Positions 25,767-35,171 of a stretch of 51,304 nucleotides of DNA are shown one piece after another. Made by a program: the position numbers and the translations under genes. The stretch comes from an uncultured Bacteroidales bacterium (lineage in GTDB: Bacteria > Bacteroidota > Bacteroidia > Bacteroidales > UBA932): contig CALUPK010000011.1 in assembly GCA_944322575.1 (NCBI GenBank), forward strand, positions 1 to 51,304. The letters are read 5' to 3'. Position 1 is the stretch's first letter; each line of letters begins with the position of its first letter. The notes beneath the pieces are model-generated. The model saw only the letters and a program-made list of their open reading frames with translations. It did no database searches and was not told the origin of the DNA.

Positions 25767-27605
25767 TCAACTTTCTATTTCTGAAATAACCTTAACTGCC
25801 TGCTCATAGTGCTTCTCCATGGCCTCGGAGCCGGAAGCAGGGGCATAGCGGGCATACTCGCAGGCATCGAGTATGTCAGAGAGTGCCTGTATCACAGCCT
25901 CGTCCTTACCGCGGGAGCGGAGTTCTTCCCCTATCCTCTCCCGTGTCAGGTCGGCAACCGGCAGCATCAGCTTGTCGGAGATGTAGCCGTGCAGAGCCTT
26001 GTGCAGCTCCTCGTAGAACGCACTGTAAAGTCCCTGCTTCAGGAAGACGGATGCGTTCTTCAGACGGGCTCGGGCCACTTTCAGGGCCTTGCGGTTGCGG
26101 GTACCGGCCACATCGCTGCGCCGGGCGATGCTGCGGTTCAGAAGCACCCACACGGCAGCCGTTGCCAGCACTATCACTATCGGGATTATGAGCATCGCCG
26201 GTGAGCTGACCATCATCCGGCCGGCCTTTTTCAGGTGAGACGTGGTGGAAATGAAGCGGATGTCCTCCCCGAGGCTCTCGACGCTCCGTTTGCTTACTCC
26301 GGAAGGAATGACGGCGGCGTCGGTGCGTGTGCCCTCGCCCACTTTCAGACGCAGCGGCCCGGAGGAGAGGGTACGGTAACGTCCGGCCTGCACATCATAA
26401 TAGGTAAATTCCACTGGATCTATATCAAATACTCCAGGGGCACGCGGAATGAACGGATACTCGAACGTCAGCGTTCCGGAAGCTCCGGATGCACCGGTCG
26501 AGATATTCTCCGTCTTACGTATATCGTACGCCTCGAAATCAGCAGGGAACTGCATCTTGGGAGCATCCACCATATTGATATTGCCTGTACCGGATATCTC
26601 TACCCTAAGGGAAGTCGCCTCATGGGCGGAAACGCTGTCCGAGACAAAGCCGGCCGTCATCCTGAACGACCCCACCCCTCCGGTAAAGGAGGCCGGAGCT
26701 CCGGACGGCAGGGCCGATACATTCACAGTCACCGGATCACTGGTCACCCGCTTGCGTATCGTCTGGTAAGAGCTGAAGAAATCGTCAAAGATGGAACGGG
26801 GCCCGGTGGACTCGGCCCGTATCTGGAGGAGGCACACCAGCTCCGAGGGATCGATGGTCAGGGCTCCGGTCTGCTGAGGCAGGAGCATGTAGCGGCGCAG
26901 GAGGGCCGCATTGTAAACCTGTCCGTTGTAGTTCTCGCGGACGAACTGGATGTTCTGCGGAGCATCTATCTCCTGACTCCAGAACCCGTCGAAGGTCGGG
27001 AAGCGCACGTCCTCGAAGCCGCTGATGGCGGAAGTCTGGACATAGAGCTTGAGGGTCACAATGACCGGCTCGCCCACCACCGCCCGGGTCTTGCTGACGC
27101 TCATGCGCAGCATCAGGTCCTCACCCGCGCTCTGCCGCTGTCCTCCGGAAGCGGCGGAGCCCTGGTCCGGCGCCTCTCCCTTTACGGCCTCTATCGTCCT
27201 CGGTTCCGTTCTGTAGGTTTCCTTGCCTATCTTCACCGAAGCCGCACCCAGCGTCACCTTGCCCTCCTGCATGGCCCTCACGGTATAGGTGTAGCTGTGA
27301 GCGTGGGTCGTGGAGCTCTGGCCGTTGATGCTCTGGAAGCTGGTAGAAGTGGAAGGCACCGGCCCGGCCAGCACTTCCAGTCCCTCGAAGGAGGGAGGTA
27401 CGAAGTCCGACACCTTGCCGCTCTCGTAAGTAGCCGTGAACACCACTCTGAATATCTCGTCGGTGGAAACCACCGCCGGAGCGTCAGCCGTGAAACTGTT
27501 CTGTGCCGACGCCGTCAGCACGCAGAGCAGCGTCAGCGCTGACACTGCGGCCATTCTGCTGAATTTCCTGTACAATCCTGTCATTTTATCTGTCATCTCT
27601 CCCAT
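25767..27605 (-). CDS. batD: BatD-like oxygen tolerance protein
   Basis: About 612 residues. An N-terminal signal peptide (FSRMAAVSALTLLCVLTASA) is followed by several periplasmic immunoglobulin-like beta domains (EIFRVVFTATYESGKV, LMLRMSVSKTRAVVGEPVI). One transmembrane helix lies near 470-490 (AMLIIPIVIVLATAAVWVLL), with a cytoplasmic C-terminal helical region. The start is uncertain: ATGs at 27605, 27596 and 27584 are all in frame, and the first overlaps the batBC end by little or nothing. BatD is the large periplasmic partner of the VWA proteins. The order batA-batBC-batD-batE is that of known operons. Confidence 0.9.
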   Translation of the reverse strand: MGEMTDKMTGLYRKFSRMAAVSALTLLCVLTASAQNSFTADAPAVVSTDEIFRVVFTATYESGKVSDFVPPSFEGLEVLAGPVPSTSTSFQSINGQSSTTHAHSYTYTVRAMQEGKVTLGAASVKIGKETYRTEPRTIEAVKGEAPDQGSAASGGQRQSAGEDLMLRMSVSKTRAVVGEPVIVTLKLYVQTSAISGFEDVRFPTFDGFWSQEIDAPQNIQFVRENYNGQVYNAALLRRYMLLPQQTGALTIDPSELVCLLQIRAESTGPRSIFDDFFSSYQTIRKRVTSDPVTVNVSALPSGAPASFTGGVGSFRMTAGFVSDSVSAHEATSLRVEISGTGNINMVDAPKMQFPADFEAYDIRKTENISTGASGASGTLTFEYPFIPRAPGVFDIDPVEFTYYDVQAGRYRTLSSGPLRLKVGEGTRTDAAVIPSGVSKRSVESLGEDIRFISTTSHLKKAGRMMVSSPAMLIIPIVIVLATAAVWVLLNRSIARRSDVAGTRNRKALKVARARLKNASVFLKQGLYSAFYEELHKALHGYISDKLMLPVADLTRERIGEELRSRGKDEAVIQALSDILDACEYARYAPASGSEAMEKHYEQAVKVISEIES

Positions 27606-27607
27606 TT

Positions 27608-29362
27608 TTACCAATTTTTCTCCTTCTCTTTAGATTTCTCCTTCAGGGCCTTGGCCTTCTTGACCTTGTCCTGGGTCTGCTTCTCCTTGTCCTCTATGGC
27701 CTGAAGCATCTGCTGTGCGGCCTGAGGGGAGATCTGCGGCTGATTCTGAGGCTGTTGCTGCTGATCCTGGTTCTGCCGGTTCTGGTCGTTGTTCTGATTC
27801 TGATCGTTCTGCTGATCGTTATTCTGGTTCTGGTCCTGATTCTGCTGGTTCTGATCCTGGTTCTGGTCCTGCTGCTGTTGCTGCTGTTGCTGCTGATTCT
27901 GACTCTGCTGGTTCTGCTGCTGGTCCTTCAGCATCTTCTGGGCGTAGGCTAAGTTGGACTTGGTCTCGAAATTGTCCGGTTCTAAACGGAGGGACTCCTT
28001 GAATGCCTCCACTGCCTCCTGATACTTCTTCTGCTTGAGGGCTATGTTGCCGCTGTTGTGGAAATAGTCCGAGGCCTTGGAGGACGACAGATTCTTCAGA
28101 GTATCGCCCAGGTCCTTGAAATACAGCTCCGCCTCATTGTAACTCTCTGCCTTGTAGAGAGTATTGCCTAAGTTATACTTGGCCGTAACTGAGGCTGAGT
28201 CCACGATAAGGGCCCGCTTGTAATCGATCTCCGCCTCCCGGAACAGTCCTTTCTTGAAGTCTTTGTTGCCGGCGCGTACCTCCGTGCGGTCGCTCTGTGC
28301 CGACATGACAGCCGGCGCAAGTACTATCATGGCGGCTATGGCCGCGAGAGTCTTTCCGCTTCTGCCGAAAAGGCTCCTGTGGTTGCGTGTATCGGACATA
28401 AAGAACTCTATGAGAAGAAACACAAGTGCTATTGCAAAAAAGTACATATACTGTTCGTCAAATTCTTCGAATACTACGGACTGGAACTCTTTGTCCTGAA
28501 GAGTGCGGATCTCGTCGATGACGGGATTGAGCCCGAATTCCGTGTTGCCTGCCCTTACATAGAGACCCTCGCCTGCGGATGCAATGTCCCTGAGGGTCTG
28601 CTCGTCAAGACGGGTGACGACTATATTGCCGTCCTTGTCTTTCAGCAGGCCTCCATCCATCGGGATAGGCTTGCCTTCGGGAGAGCCTACTCCGATGCAG
28701 AACACCTTTGCACCCATATCCACCGCATCGCGGGCGGCCGCCACGGGATCGTCCTCGTGATTCTCACCGTCGGTTATAAGGATGATGGCCCGGCTGTGCT
28801 CGCTCTCGGAGGTGAAGCCGCGGATGGCGGTCCGTATGGCCTCGCCAAGGGCTGTTCCCTGCACCGGCACGGACTCGGTAGTAATCGAGTTGAGGAATAT
28901 CTTGGCCGATACGTAGTCAGAAGTAATGGGCAGCTGGACGAAGGACTCGCCGGCGAAGATGATCAGGCCGATACGGTCGCCCTGCAGCTCATCCACTAAC
29001 TTCGATATGGCGAGTTTGGCCCGCTCTAAGCGGTTGGGCGAGTAGTCCTCGGCCAGCATGGAGTTGGACACGTCGAGCACGACCATAATCTCCGCCCCTT
29101 TGATCTGCCTCTCCTTGAGAGTAGCACCGATCTGGGGCCTGGCCATACCGAGGCTGAAAAAGAACAGGGCGACAGAGATTATCGTCAGCTTCGCCCATCC
29201 CTTGCGGCGGGGAACCTCGGGAGTAAGCTGCGCGACGAGCTCAGGATCTCCGAAACGGGAGATTCTCATCCTCCTGAACCGGCGCATCAGCCAGTAAGCT
29301 GTAAACATCAGGGGTATCAGCAGTATCAGCAGCAGATACCCTCCTTGTGCCAAATATATCAT
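27608..29362 (-). CDS. batB: BatB-BatC fusion: VWA protein joined to a TPR protein
   Basis: 584 residues. The BatB part (1-322) has membrane helices at about 8-24, 57-74 and 306-322. Its VWA domain has an intact MIDAS (D97, S99, S101 in LDVSNSML). The BatC part then starts with its own signal-like helix (about 338-356, TLAAIAAMIVLAPAVMSAQ), followed by TPRs (365-478). A Q/N/D-rich low-complexity tract follows at 480-541, then a charged K/E tail. In related species batB and batC are often separate genes, so the internal signal peptide marks a gene fusion. The tract is encoded mostly by CAG and AAC/AAT. The gene overlaps batA by 4 bp. Confidence 0.9.
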   Translation of the reverse strand: MIYLAQGGYLLLILLIPLMFTAYWLMRRFRRMRISRFGDPELVAQLTPEVPRRKGWAKLTIISVALFFFSLGMARPQIGATLKERQIKGAEIMVVLDVSNSMLAEDYSPNRLERAKLAISKLVDELQGDRIGLIIFAGESFVQLPITSDYVSAKIFLNSITTESVPVQGTALGEAIRTAIRGFTSESEHSRAIILITDGENHEDDPVAAARDAVDMGAKVFCIGVGSPEGKPIPMDGGLLKDKDGNIVVTRLDEQTLRDIASAGEGLYVRAGNTEFGLNPVIDEIRTLQDKEFQSVVFEEFDEQYMYFFAIALVFLLIEFFMSDTRNHRSLFGRSGKTLAAIAAMIVLAPAVMSAQSDRTEVRAGNKDFKKGLFREAEIDYKRALIVDSASVTAKYNLGNTLYKAESYNEAELYFKDLGDTLKNLSSSKASDYFHNSGNIALKQKKYQEAVEAFKESLRLEPDNFETKSNLAYAQKMLKDQQQNQQSQNQQQQQQQQQDQNQDQNQQNQDQNQNNDQQNDQNQNNDQNRQNQDQQQQPQNQPQISPQAAQQMLQAIEDKEKQTQDKVKKAKALKEKSKEKEKNW

Positions 29363-30354
29363 GCTATCCTCCTTGCTGCAAAAATTCTCAAAATTATCTC
29401 AAGCAGGAACGCGGCTAAGGCCCATACGGCGAAACGGCCGAATTCCTCGGTATAGACAGGGAAGGAGTCCACTGTAATCTTGACCTTCTCCATCTCGTTG
29501 ATCTCTCCGTAGATCTGCAGGAGCTTGGTGTTGTCGGTAGCCCGGAAGTAGGAGCCTCCGGTCTGTTCGGCTATCTGCTCGAGCAGTTTCTCGTCTATCT
29601 CCACCGGTATGTTGCGCACCTGCACTCCGAAAGGGGTCATAACCGGATAAGGGGCAGTACCCATAGCGCCCACACCTATAGTATAGACACGGATACCGTA
29701 AGTCTTGGCTATCTCGGCTGCTGTCAGAGGGGCTATCTCGCCGCGGTTGTTGACTCCGTCAGTGAGCAGGATGACTACCCGGCTCTTGGCCTGGGAGTCT
29801 TTGAGGCGGGCCACAGCGTTGGCCAGACCGTTGCCTATCGCCGTACCGTCATCTATCAGACCGCACTCTATCTCCTTGATGAGATTGATCAGGGTAGCGC
29901 GGTCGGTGGTCAGGGGCGACTGGGTGTAGCTCTCGCCGGCGAAGACCACCACTCCGATACGGTCCGAAGGCCGCTGGGAGATGAACTCTATGGCGATGTT
30001 CTTGGCCGCTTCGATACGGTCCGGAGTAAAGTCGCGGGCCAGCATACTGGTGGACACGTCGAGAGCCAGAACGATATCGATACCTTCGGTATCAGTGCGG
30101 CTGAAGTCTGAAGAGCTTCTGGGACGGGCCATGGCCACTATCAGCAAGGCCACGGCTATCATTCTGAGTACTGCCGGCAGGTGACGGAGCACCCGGGCGA
30201 GGCCAGCGCTGGCTGCCGAGAATGGGGCCGTAGTGGACATGGCCACGTAGGGCCGGCGGCGGCGTACCTGTTTCCAGATGTACCATGCGGCCATGGGAAC
30301 GAGCAGCAGCTCTAACCACAGCACCCAGGGATATTCGAAGAAGAGGTTATTCAT
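29359..30354 (-). CDS. batA: BatA: VWA-domain membrane protein
   Basis: 331 residues from MNNLFFEYPWVLWLELLLVP; a longer reading is in another gene's sequence and lacks a good start. Membrane helices at about 8-25 and 55-75 and at the C-terminus (AVWALAAFLLEIILRIF). The VWA domain has MIDAS residues D-x-S-x-S (LDVSTSML) and the downstream threonine and aspartate (LLTDGVNNRG). It is the paralogue of the BatB half of the next gene and would share its periplasmic location. It overlaps the upstream gene by 8 bp and the downstream gene by 4 bp, a tightly coupled operon. Confidence 0.92.
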   Translation of the reverse strand: MNNLFFEYPWVLWLELLLVPMAAWYIWKQVRRRRPYVAMSTTAPFSAASAGLARVLRHLPAVLRMIAVALLIVAMARPRSSSDFSRTDTEGIDIVLALDVSTSMLARDFTPDRIEAAKNIAIEFISQRPSDRIGVVVFAGESYTQSPLTTDRATLINLIKEIECGLIDDGTAIGNGLANAVARLKDSQAKSRVVILLTDGVNNRGEIAPLTAAEIAKTYGIRVYTIGVGAMGTAPYPVMTPFGVQVRNIPVEIDEKLLEQIAEQTGGSYFRATDNTKLLQIYGEINEMEKVKITVDSFPVYTEEFGRFAVWALAAFLLEIILRIFAARRIA

Positions 30355-31375
30355 GGGCTTTCTCCTCCATAGATTTTTCCGGCTGACCGGCAGTGTCCTG
30401 TCTCTTTCCTTCCTTCGCTGTCTTCTCCGCATCGGCCTCCAGTTCCTGCATGAAGGTGTCGTTGACAAAGCGCACCGCTACCGGCACGGCATTCTCATTC
30501 TCCGACTCGGAGGCAGTGTACTTGGCGAACTTGACTAAGTCGGCCGTGCCGAAGAGATCCTTGAGCGACTCGAAGTCCGAGGGCTGGATATCCTTAACGG
30601 AAAGATCCACCAATATCTCCCCGGAAGTACGCTCTATGGTCTTGACTCCGAAGCGCTTCTCTATGTAGACGCGGAGGGTGTCGGTAATCTCGGTATAGTA
30701 CTGCTTCTGGTTGCCGGTCTGCCAGAGCTTCTCGCCCCGGATACGGTCTAAGTCGCGCAGAGCCACGATGTGGGGAGGGTCCTGCGGAGTGGGCTTGCCG
30801 AAGAGAGGACGGTTCTTCCGCCTGCGGACTATCAGCCGCCAGACGGCTATGACGGCGGCCACCAGGACAATGCCTCCGGCCACCCACGGCAGCACCTCCG
30901 CGAAGGTCACCGGGTAGCGGAACTGCGGCCGGATGTCATACATCTCGTAAGTGGTGGTGTCAATGGGTATCGTAGTCACTTCCAAGGGGACCTCCGGGAG
31001 ACGGAGAGTGTCCACCGCATCCTCCCCGCGGTAGACGTAGACCACCAGCGGGGGCAGGACGTAGCTGCCGCTGTCGAAAGAGGTGATGGTGGCGCGGGTC
31101 TGCACCCGGGAGAAGTCCCGGCCCCGGTCCACCGTGTCTATCGTGAAGTTCCCTATCAGCTCGACTCCGGGCACCACGTAGCCCGACATCGAGTCTATCC
31201 TGACGGACATGCCGCGGGGCAGGCGCATCTCGGAAGTCCACTCGATCTGATCCCCGATAAGGATGGTGTCGCGGGAGACTCCCGCCGAGACGATCTCCTG
31301 CGCCCCGACCCTGAGGACGGAGAGCAGAAGGAGGGCCGCGGCCGCTGTCACTGTGCTGAATATTCTGTATCTCAT
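30347..31375 (-). CDS. Bat-operon membrane protein of unknown function
   Basis: 342 residues from MRYRIFSTVTAAAALLLLSV, a signal peptide ending VGAQ. A periplasmic beta-rich domain (about 25-170) precedes one transmembrane helix near 185-205 (VLPWVAGGIVLVAAVIAVW). A basic RRRKNRPLF stop-transfer sequence and a cytoplasmic helical domain (about 210-320: YYTEITDTLRVYIEKRFGVK, FESLKDLFGTADLVKFAKYT) follow. The layout recalls DUF4381-type proteins of VWA operons. It lies between the DUF58 and batA genes, so it belongs to the complex, but its task is unknown. An in-frame extension of 50 codons upstream overlaps the DUF58 gene and is rejected. Confidence 0.8.
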   Translation of the reverse strand: MRYRIFSTVTAAAALLLLSVLRVGAQEIVSAGVSRDTILIGDQIEWTSEMRLPRGMSVRIDSMSGYVVPGVELIGNFTIDTVDRGRDFSRVQTRATITSFDSGSYVLPPLVVYVYRGEDAVDTLRLPEVPLEVTTIPIDTTTYEMYDIRPQFRYPVTFAEVLPWVAGGIVLVAAVIAVWRLIVRRRKNRPLFGKPTPQDPPHIVALRDLDRIRGEKLWQTGNQKQYYTEITDTLRVYIEKRFGVKTIERTSGEILVDLSVKDIQPSDFESLKDLFGTADLVKFAKYTASESENENAVPVAVRFVNDTFMQELEADAEKTAKEGKRQDTAGQPEKSMEEKAHE

Positions 31376-31398
31376 ATTTCCAATTGTCCTAAATTCTC

Positions 31399-32286
31399 CT
31401 ATGCCCGCGTCTGGAACAGGGCAACAAGGCTCTTGACATAGTCCTGGTCGGTCCGGATGCTGACGGTGTCCACCTTGTACTTGCGCAGGGTCAGCAGAGT
31501 CTCCGCGTAGGCCTTCCTCGCCCACTCCCCGTAACTCTCGCGAACGGAGCGGCGGGAGGTATCCACGTAGACGATGCGGCCCGTCTCATTGTCCCTTACC
31601 GGGAGAAGGCCCACGTCGGGCAGGGTGCGGTCCCTCTCGTCGTAGATATTGATCACCGACAGGTCGTGCCGGTTCACCGCCACCTTCAGAACATCCTCGT
31701 AGCGGGGGCGGAAGGTCTGCGGGTCGATGTCGAGCATGTCGGAGAGAAGGAATGCCGTACACTTCTTCTTCAGGGCGTTGGTCAGGAAGCGGAGGGCCTC
31801 TCCGATGTCCGTGCCCTTCTCCTCCGGGCGGAACTCCAGGACCTCGCGGATGATCCTCAGCAGGTGGCTGCGGCCCTTCTTGGGAGGGATGAATTTCTCC
31901 ACGCGGGTGCTGAAGAACAGGGCCCCGACCTTGTCATTGTTGATGGATGCGGAGAATGAGAGCACCGCCGCTATCTCCGCCGTCAGATCCTTCTTGGTCT
32001 TGGACGAGGTTCCGAACCAGCCGGAGCCGCTGGCGTCGATGAGCAGCATGACGGTCAGTTCCCTCTCCTCCTCGAACACCTTTATATAAGGAGTGCCCGT
32101 GCGGGCGGTCACGTTCCAGTCCATGTTGCGCACGTCGTCGCCGATCTGGTACTCGCGCACCTCGCTGAAGGCCATACCGCGGCCCTTGAAGGCCGAGTGG
32201 TACTCGCCCGCGAAGATCTGGCTCGAGAGGGCCCGGGTCTTGATCTCTATCTTGCGTACTTTCTTCAACAGGTCGTTGCTGTCCAT
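31399..32286 (-). CDS. DUF58 domain protein
   Basis: 295 residues. The DUF58 core is seen as FKGRGMAFSEVREYQIGDDV with RNMDWNVTARTGTPYIKVFEEERE, followed by a VWA-like segment LTVMLLIDASGSGWFG. DUF58 proteins travel with MoxR ATPases and Bat/VWA proteins and are thought to be part of the same chaperone-like complex. No membrane helix or signal peptide, so it is cytoplasmic. It starts 3 nt after the moxR stop. Confidence 0.92.
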   Translation of the reverse strand: MDSNDLLKKVRKIEIKTRALSSQIFAGEYHSAFKGRGMAFSEVREYQIGDDVRNMDWNVTARTGTPYIKVFEEERELTVMLLIDASGSGWFGTSSKTKKDLTAEIAAVLSFSASINNDKVGALFFSTRVEKFIPPKKGRSHLLRIIREVLEFRPEEKGTDIGEALRFLTNALKKKCTAFLLSDMLDIDPQTFRPRYEDVLKVAVNRHDLSVINIYDERDRTLPDVGLLPVRDNETGRIVYVDTSRRSVRESYGEWARKAYAETLLTLRKYKVDTVSIRTDQDYVKSLVALFQTRA

Positions 32287-32289
32287 AGA

Positions 32290-33282
32290 CTACGGCACCT
32301 CCACTGCGTTGATGATGTCGGAAATGATGTTCTCTGAAGTTACGTTCTCGGCCTCAGCCTCGTAGGTCAGGCCGATACGGTGACGGAGCACCTCGTAGCA
32401 GACAGCCCTCACGTCCTCGGGTATCACGTAGCCGCGGCGCTTGATGAAGGCGTAGGCCTTGGAGGCCATGGCCAGGGAGATGGAGGCACGGGGCGAGGCT
32501 CCGTAGGAAATCATGTCGGTCAGGGACTTCAGGCCGTAGTCGGACGGGGTGCGGGTGGCGTAGACGATGTCCACGATATAGCGCTCGATCTTCTCGTCCA
32601 TGTACACCTCGCGGACCACCTCGCGGGCCTTGATGATGTCCTCGGGCTGGAGTACGGCATTGGCCTTGGGGAAGGTGCCGCTGTTGTTCATGCGGATGAT
32701 CAGCTTCTCCTCCTCCTTCTTGGGGTAGGTCACCACTACCTTCAGCATGAAACGGTCGACCTGGGCCTCGGGCAGCGGATAGGTACCTTCCTGCTCGATA
32801 GGGTTCTGGGTGGCCATCACGAGGAAGGGCTCTGGGAGCTTGAAGGTCTGGTCACCGATGGTCACCTGGCGCTCCTGCATGGCCTCGAGGAGGGCGGACT
32901 GCACCTTGGCCGGAGAACGGTTGATCTCATCGGCCAGTATGAAGTTGGCGAAGACAGGGCCTTTCTTAATCTGGAACTGCTCGCTCTTCTGACTGTATAT
33001 CATCGTACCGATAAGGTCCGCAGGGAGCAGGTCGGGGGTAAACTGGATACGGCTGAACCTGGCGTTCACGCACGAGGCCAGAGTGTTGATGGCAAGAGTC
33101 TTGGCCAGACCAGGAACACCTTCGAGAAGGATGTGCCCGTTGGCCAGAAGGCCGATAAGCAGATTCTCCACCAGATGCTTCTGTCCTACGATCACCTTCG
33201 TCATCTCCATCGAGAGGATGTCCACGAAGGCGCTCTCTTTCTGAATCCGTTCGTTTAATTCTTTAATGTTTACGGTGTCCAT
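32290..33282 (-). CDS. moxR: MoxR-family AAA+ ATPase
   Basis: 330 residues. Walker A is EGVPGLAKT (about 54-62), Walker B is NFILADEINRSPAK, sensor 1 lies in FLVMATQNPIEQEGTYPLPE, and the C-terminal lid domain ends RHRIGLTYEAEAE. MoxR ATPases help assemble or activate VWA-domain partners, here BatA, BatBC and DUF58. It is the first gene of a nine-gene minus-strand run ending at namZ. The intergenic space with truA is about 60 nt and must hold both promoters. Confidence 0.95.
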   Translation of the reverse strand: MDTVNIKELNERIQKESAFVDILSMEMTKVIVGQKHLVENLLIGLLANGHILLEGVPGLAKTLAINTLASCVNARFSRIQFTPDLLPADLIGTMIYSQKSEQFQIKKGPVFANFILADEINRSPAKVQSALLEAMQERQVTIGDQTFKLPEPFLVMATQNPIEQEGTYPLPEAQVDRFMLKVVVTYPKKEEEKLIIRMNNSGTFPKANAVLQPEDIIKAREVVREVYMDEKIERYIVDIVYATRTPSDYGLKSLTDMISYGASPRASISLAMASKAYAFIKRRGYVIPEDVRAVCYEVLRHRIGLTYEAEAENVTSENIISDIINAVEVP

Positions 33283-33295
33283 ATCAAAATATTTG

Positions 33296-33303
33296 TATTT
33301 TTG
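33296..33303 (+). promoter_or_regulatory. Candidate -7 box TATTTTTG for truA
   Basis: TATTTTTG ends 39 nt before the truA ATG. No TTTG stands at -33. A minus-strand TATTTTTG (33325-33318) could serve moxR but is also without a -33 element. Confidence 0.4.
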
Positions 33304-33342
33304 TCATCGAAATTTTACAAAAATAATCGATTTTCTCCAACA

Positions 33343-34221
33343 ATGAGGTTTTTCGCTTCAATATCCTACAACGGCTCGGGACTCTCCGGATGGCAGATTC
33401 AGGACAATGCTCCAAGTGTCCAGGACGAAATCCAGAAGGCCGCTTCAGCCGTTCTCGGGGAGAAAATCTCCGTGGTCGGGGCCGGAAGGACGGATGCCGG
33501 AGTCCATGCCTCGGACTTCACAGCCCACTTCGACTCTGACAGCCTTTGTCTGTTGGAAGACCACGCGCACGTAATCTACAAAATAAATGCCATTCTGCCG
33601 AAAAATATCGTGCTCCGCGACATCGTCCGGGTCAGGGATGACGCCCACGCCCGCTTCGATGCCGACAGCCGCACCTACCGGTACTACATCCACGGGCGGA
33701 AGGACCCTTTCGTACAGGATTTTTCCTGGTACTGCAAATATCCTTTAGACGTGGAGGCCATGAACCGCGGGGCGGAGCTGCTGACAGGACGGCACGATTT
33801 CAGCTGCTTCGAGAAGACCGGGAGCGCGGCCACTTCGCCCCTTTGCGAGGTGACGGCCGCCGGATGGAGCTGCTGGACTCCGGCCATAGCGCCGATGCCC
33901 GGGCCGCTGCAGATGCCGTTTGCAGCACCTGCAGCCGGTGACGCTCCTGTATCCGGGACGGTGCCCGCAGCAGCCCCGGCCGGAGCTCCGGATACCGCTC
34001 CATTGTACCTGGTATTTACCGTTACGGCCAACCGCTACCTGCGCAACATGGTCCGGGCCATAGTCGGGACCCTGGTCGAGGTGGGACGCGGACGGCACGA
34101 GCCTGAATGGGTCCTGGACGTGCTGGCCTCCCGCGACAGATGCCGGGCCGGACAGTCCGTACCGGGGCATGCCCTCTTCCTGACCCGGGTGCACTACCCG
34201 GACGACGTTTTCCGATATTGA
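33343..34221 (+). CDS. truA: tRNA pseudouridine(38-40) synthase with an Ala/Pro-rich insertion
   Basis: 292 residues from MRFFASISYNGSGLSGWQ; the in-frame sequence upstream has only a TTG. The catalytic aspartate is D51 in GAGRTDAGVHA. RYYIHGRKDPF and the C-terminal TANRYLRNMVRAIVGTLVEV are standard. Between CEVTAAGW and YLVFTVTANR lies an insertion of roughly 43 residues (177-220), mostly Ala, Pro, Gly and Thr. In usual TruA this link is a short strand turn. The GC of this segment is high. It modifies U38-40 in the anticodon arm. Upstream of exbB on the same strand. Confidence 0.93.
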   Translation: MRFFASISYNGSGLSGWQIQDNAPSVQDEIQKAASAVLGEKISVVGAGRTDAGVHASDFTAHFDSDSLCLLEDHAHVIYKINAILPKNIVLRDIVRVRDDAHARFDADSRTYRYYIHGRKDPFVQDFSWYCKYPLDVEAMNRGAELLTGRHDFSCFEKTGSAATSPLCEVTAAGWSCWTPAIAPMPGPLQMPFAAPAAGDAPVSGTVPAAAPAGAPDTAPLYLVFTVTANRYLRNMVRAIVGTLVEVGRGRHEPEWVLDVLASRDRCRAGQSVPGHALFLTRVHYPDDVFRY

Positions 34222-34257
34222 TTTTACTAACACTAAGACATTTACACATTCAACACC

Positions 34258-35169
34258 ATGCTGACACTACTCCAAGCCAACACCGCAGACCTCCTCATCC
34301 AGGAGGCAGCCGCCCCCGAAAAGATGTCCCTCATCAAGATGGCCGTCGCCGGAGGATGGCTGATGATCGTACTCCTGATCCTGTCCATCATAGCCATCTA
34401 CATCCTCGGCAACCGTCTCTGGGCCATCCGCCAGGCAGGGAAACTCGACCCTCACTTCATGACCAACATCCGCGAGCTTGTCAGGGCCGGAAAGACCTCC
34501 TCGGCCATCAGCCTCTGCCGTGAGAACTCCTCGCCCATCGCCCGCCTCATCGAGAAAGGCCTCGAGCGCCAGGGCAATCCCCTGCCCGACATCCAGGCCG
34601 CAGTCGAGAACGTAGCCAACATCGAGGTAGCCAAGCTCGAAAAAGGGCTTCCGATGCTCGCCACAGTGGCCGGAGGCGCCCCGATGATCGGATTCCTCGG
34701 TACCGTAATCGGTATGATCCAGGCCTTCTACAACATGGCCTCAGCCGGCAGCAACATCGACATCACACTCCTCTCCGGAGGTATCTACACCGCCATGGTG
34801 ACCACCGTGGGCGGTCTGTTCGTCGGCATCATCGCCTACTTCGGCTACAACTGGCTCACATCCCGCGTCAACGATATCGTATTCAAGATGGAGAGCGAGA
34901 CCATCTCGCTGATGGACATGCTCAGTTCCGCCAAGGCCGACACCCTGCCGGAACACTCTATCGAAACCGCTTCCCACAGACCGGCAAAACGCAGCACCAC
35001 CGGCACCACCAGGGCAACAGCCCCCAAGCCGGCCGGACGCAGCAGCCGCACTTCCGGCACAGGTACCCGGGATACTGCCTCTTCTGCTGCTTCTGATGCT
35101 TCTGCCGCTTCCAACGCTTCCGACGCGGACGGCAACTCCGAAACATTTACCTTAGACAAAGACATTTAA
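34258..35169 (+). CDS. exbB: MotA/TolQ/ExbB proton channel protein
   Basis: 303 residues with transmembrane helices at about 28-48, 135-155 and 175-200. The family signature sits in VAGGAPMIGFLGTVIGMIQAF, whose conserved core is GFLGTVIGM, and in the TAMVTTVGGLFVGI helix. The C-terminal 65 residues are an added low-complexity S/T/A/P-rich cytoplasmic tail (TTGTTRATAPKPAGRSSRTS, then Ala-Ser repeats). With ExbD it forms the proton channel that energises TonB. ExbD starts 2 nt after the stop. The tail is not part of the classical family and its role is unknown. Confidence 0.92.
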   Translation: MLTLLQANTADLLIQEAAAPEKMSLIKMAVAGGWLMIVLLILSIIAIYILGNRLWAIRQAGKLDPHFMTNIRELVRAGKTSSAISLCRENSSPIARLIEKGLERQGNPLPDIQAAVENVANIEVAKLEKGLPMLATVAGGAPMIGFLGTVIGMIQAFYNMASAGSNIDITLLSGGIYTAMVTTVGGLFVGIIAYFGYNWLTSRVNDIVFKMESETISLMDMLSSAKADTLPEHSIETASHRPAKRSTTGTTRATAPKPAGRSSRTSGTGTRDTASSAASDASAASNASDADGNSETFTLDKDI

Positions 35170-35171
35170 CG

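Noticed and set aside
27755-27952. A leucine-rich hydrophobic open frame opposite the Q/N tract
   Set aside because: It is the complement of CAG-type codons of the BatC tail, not a gene.
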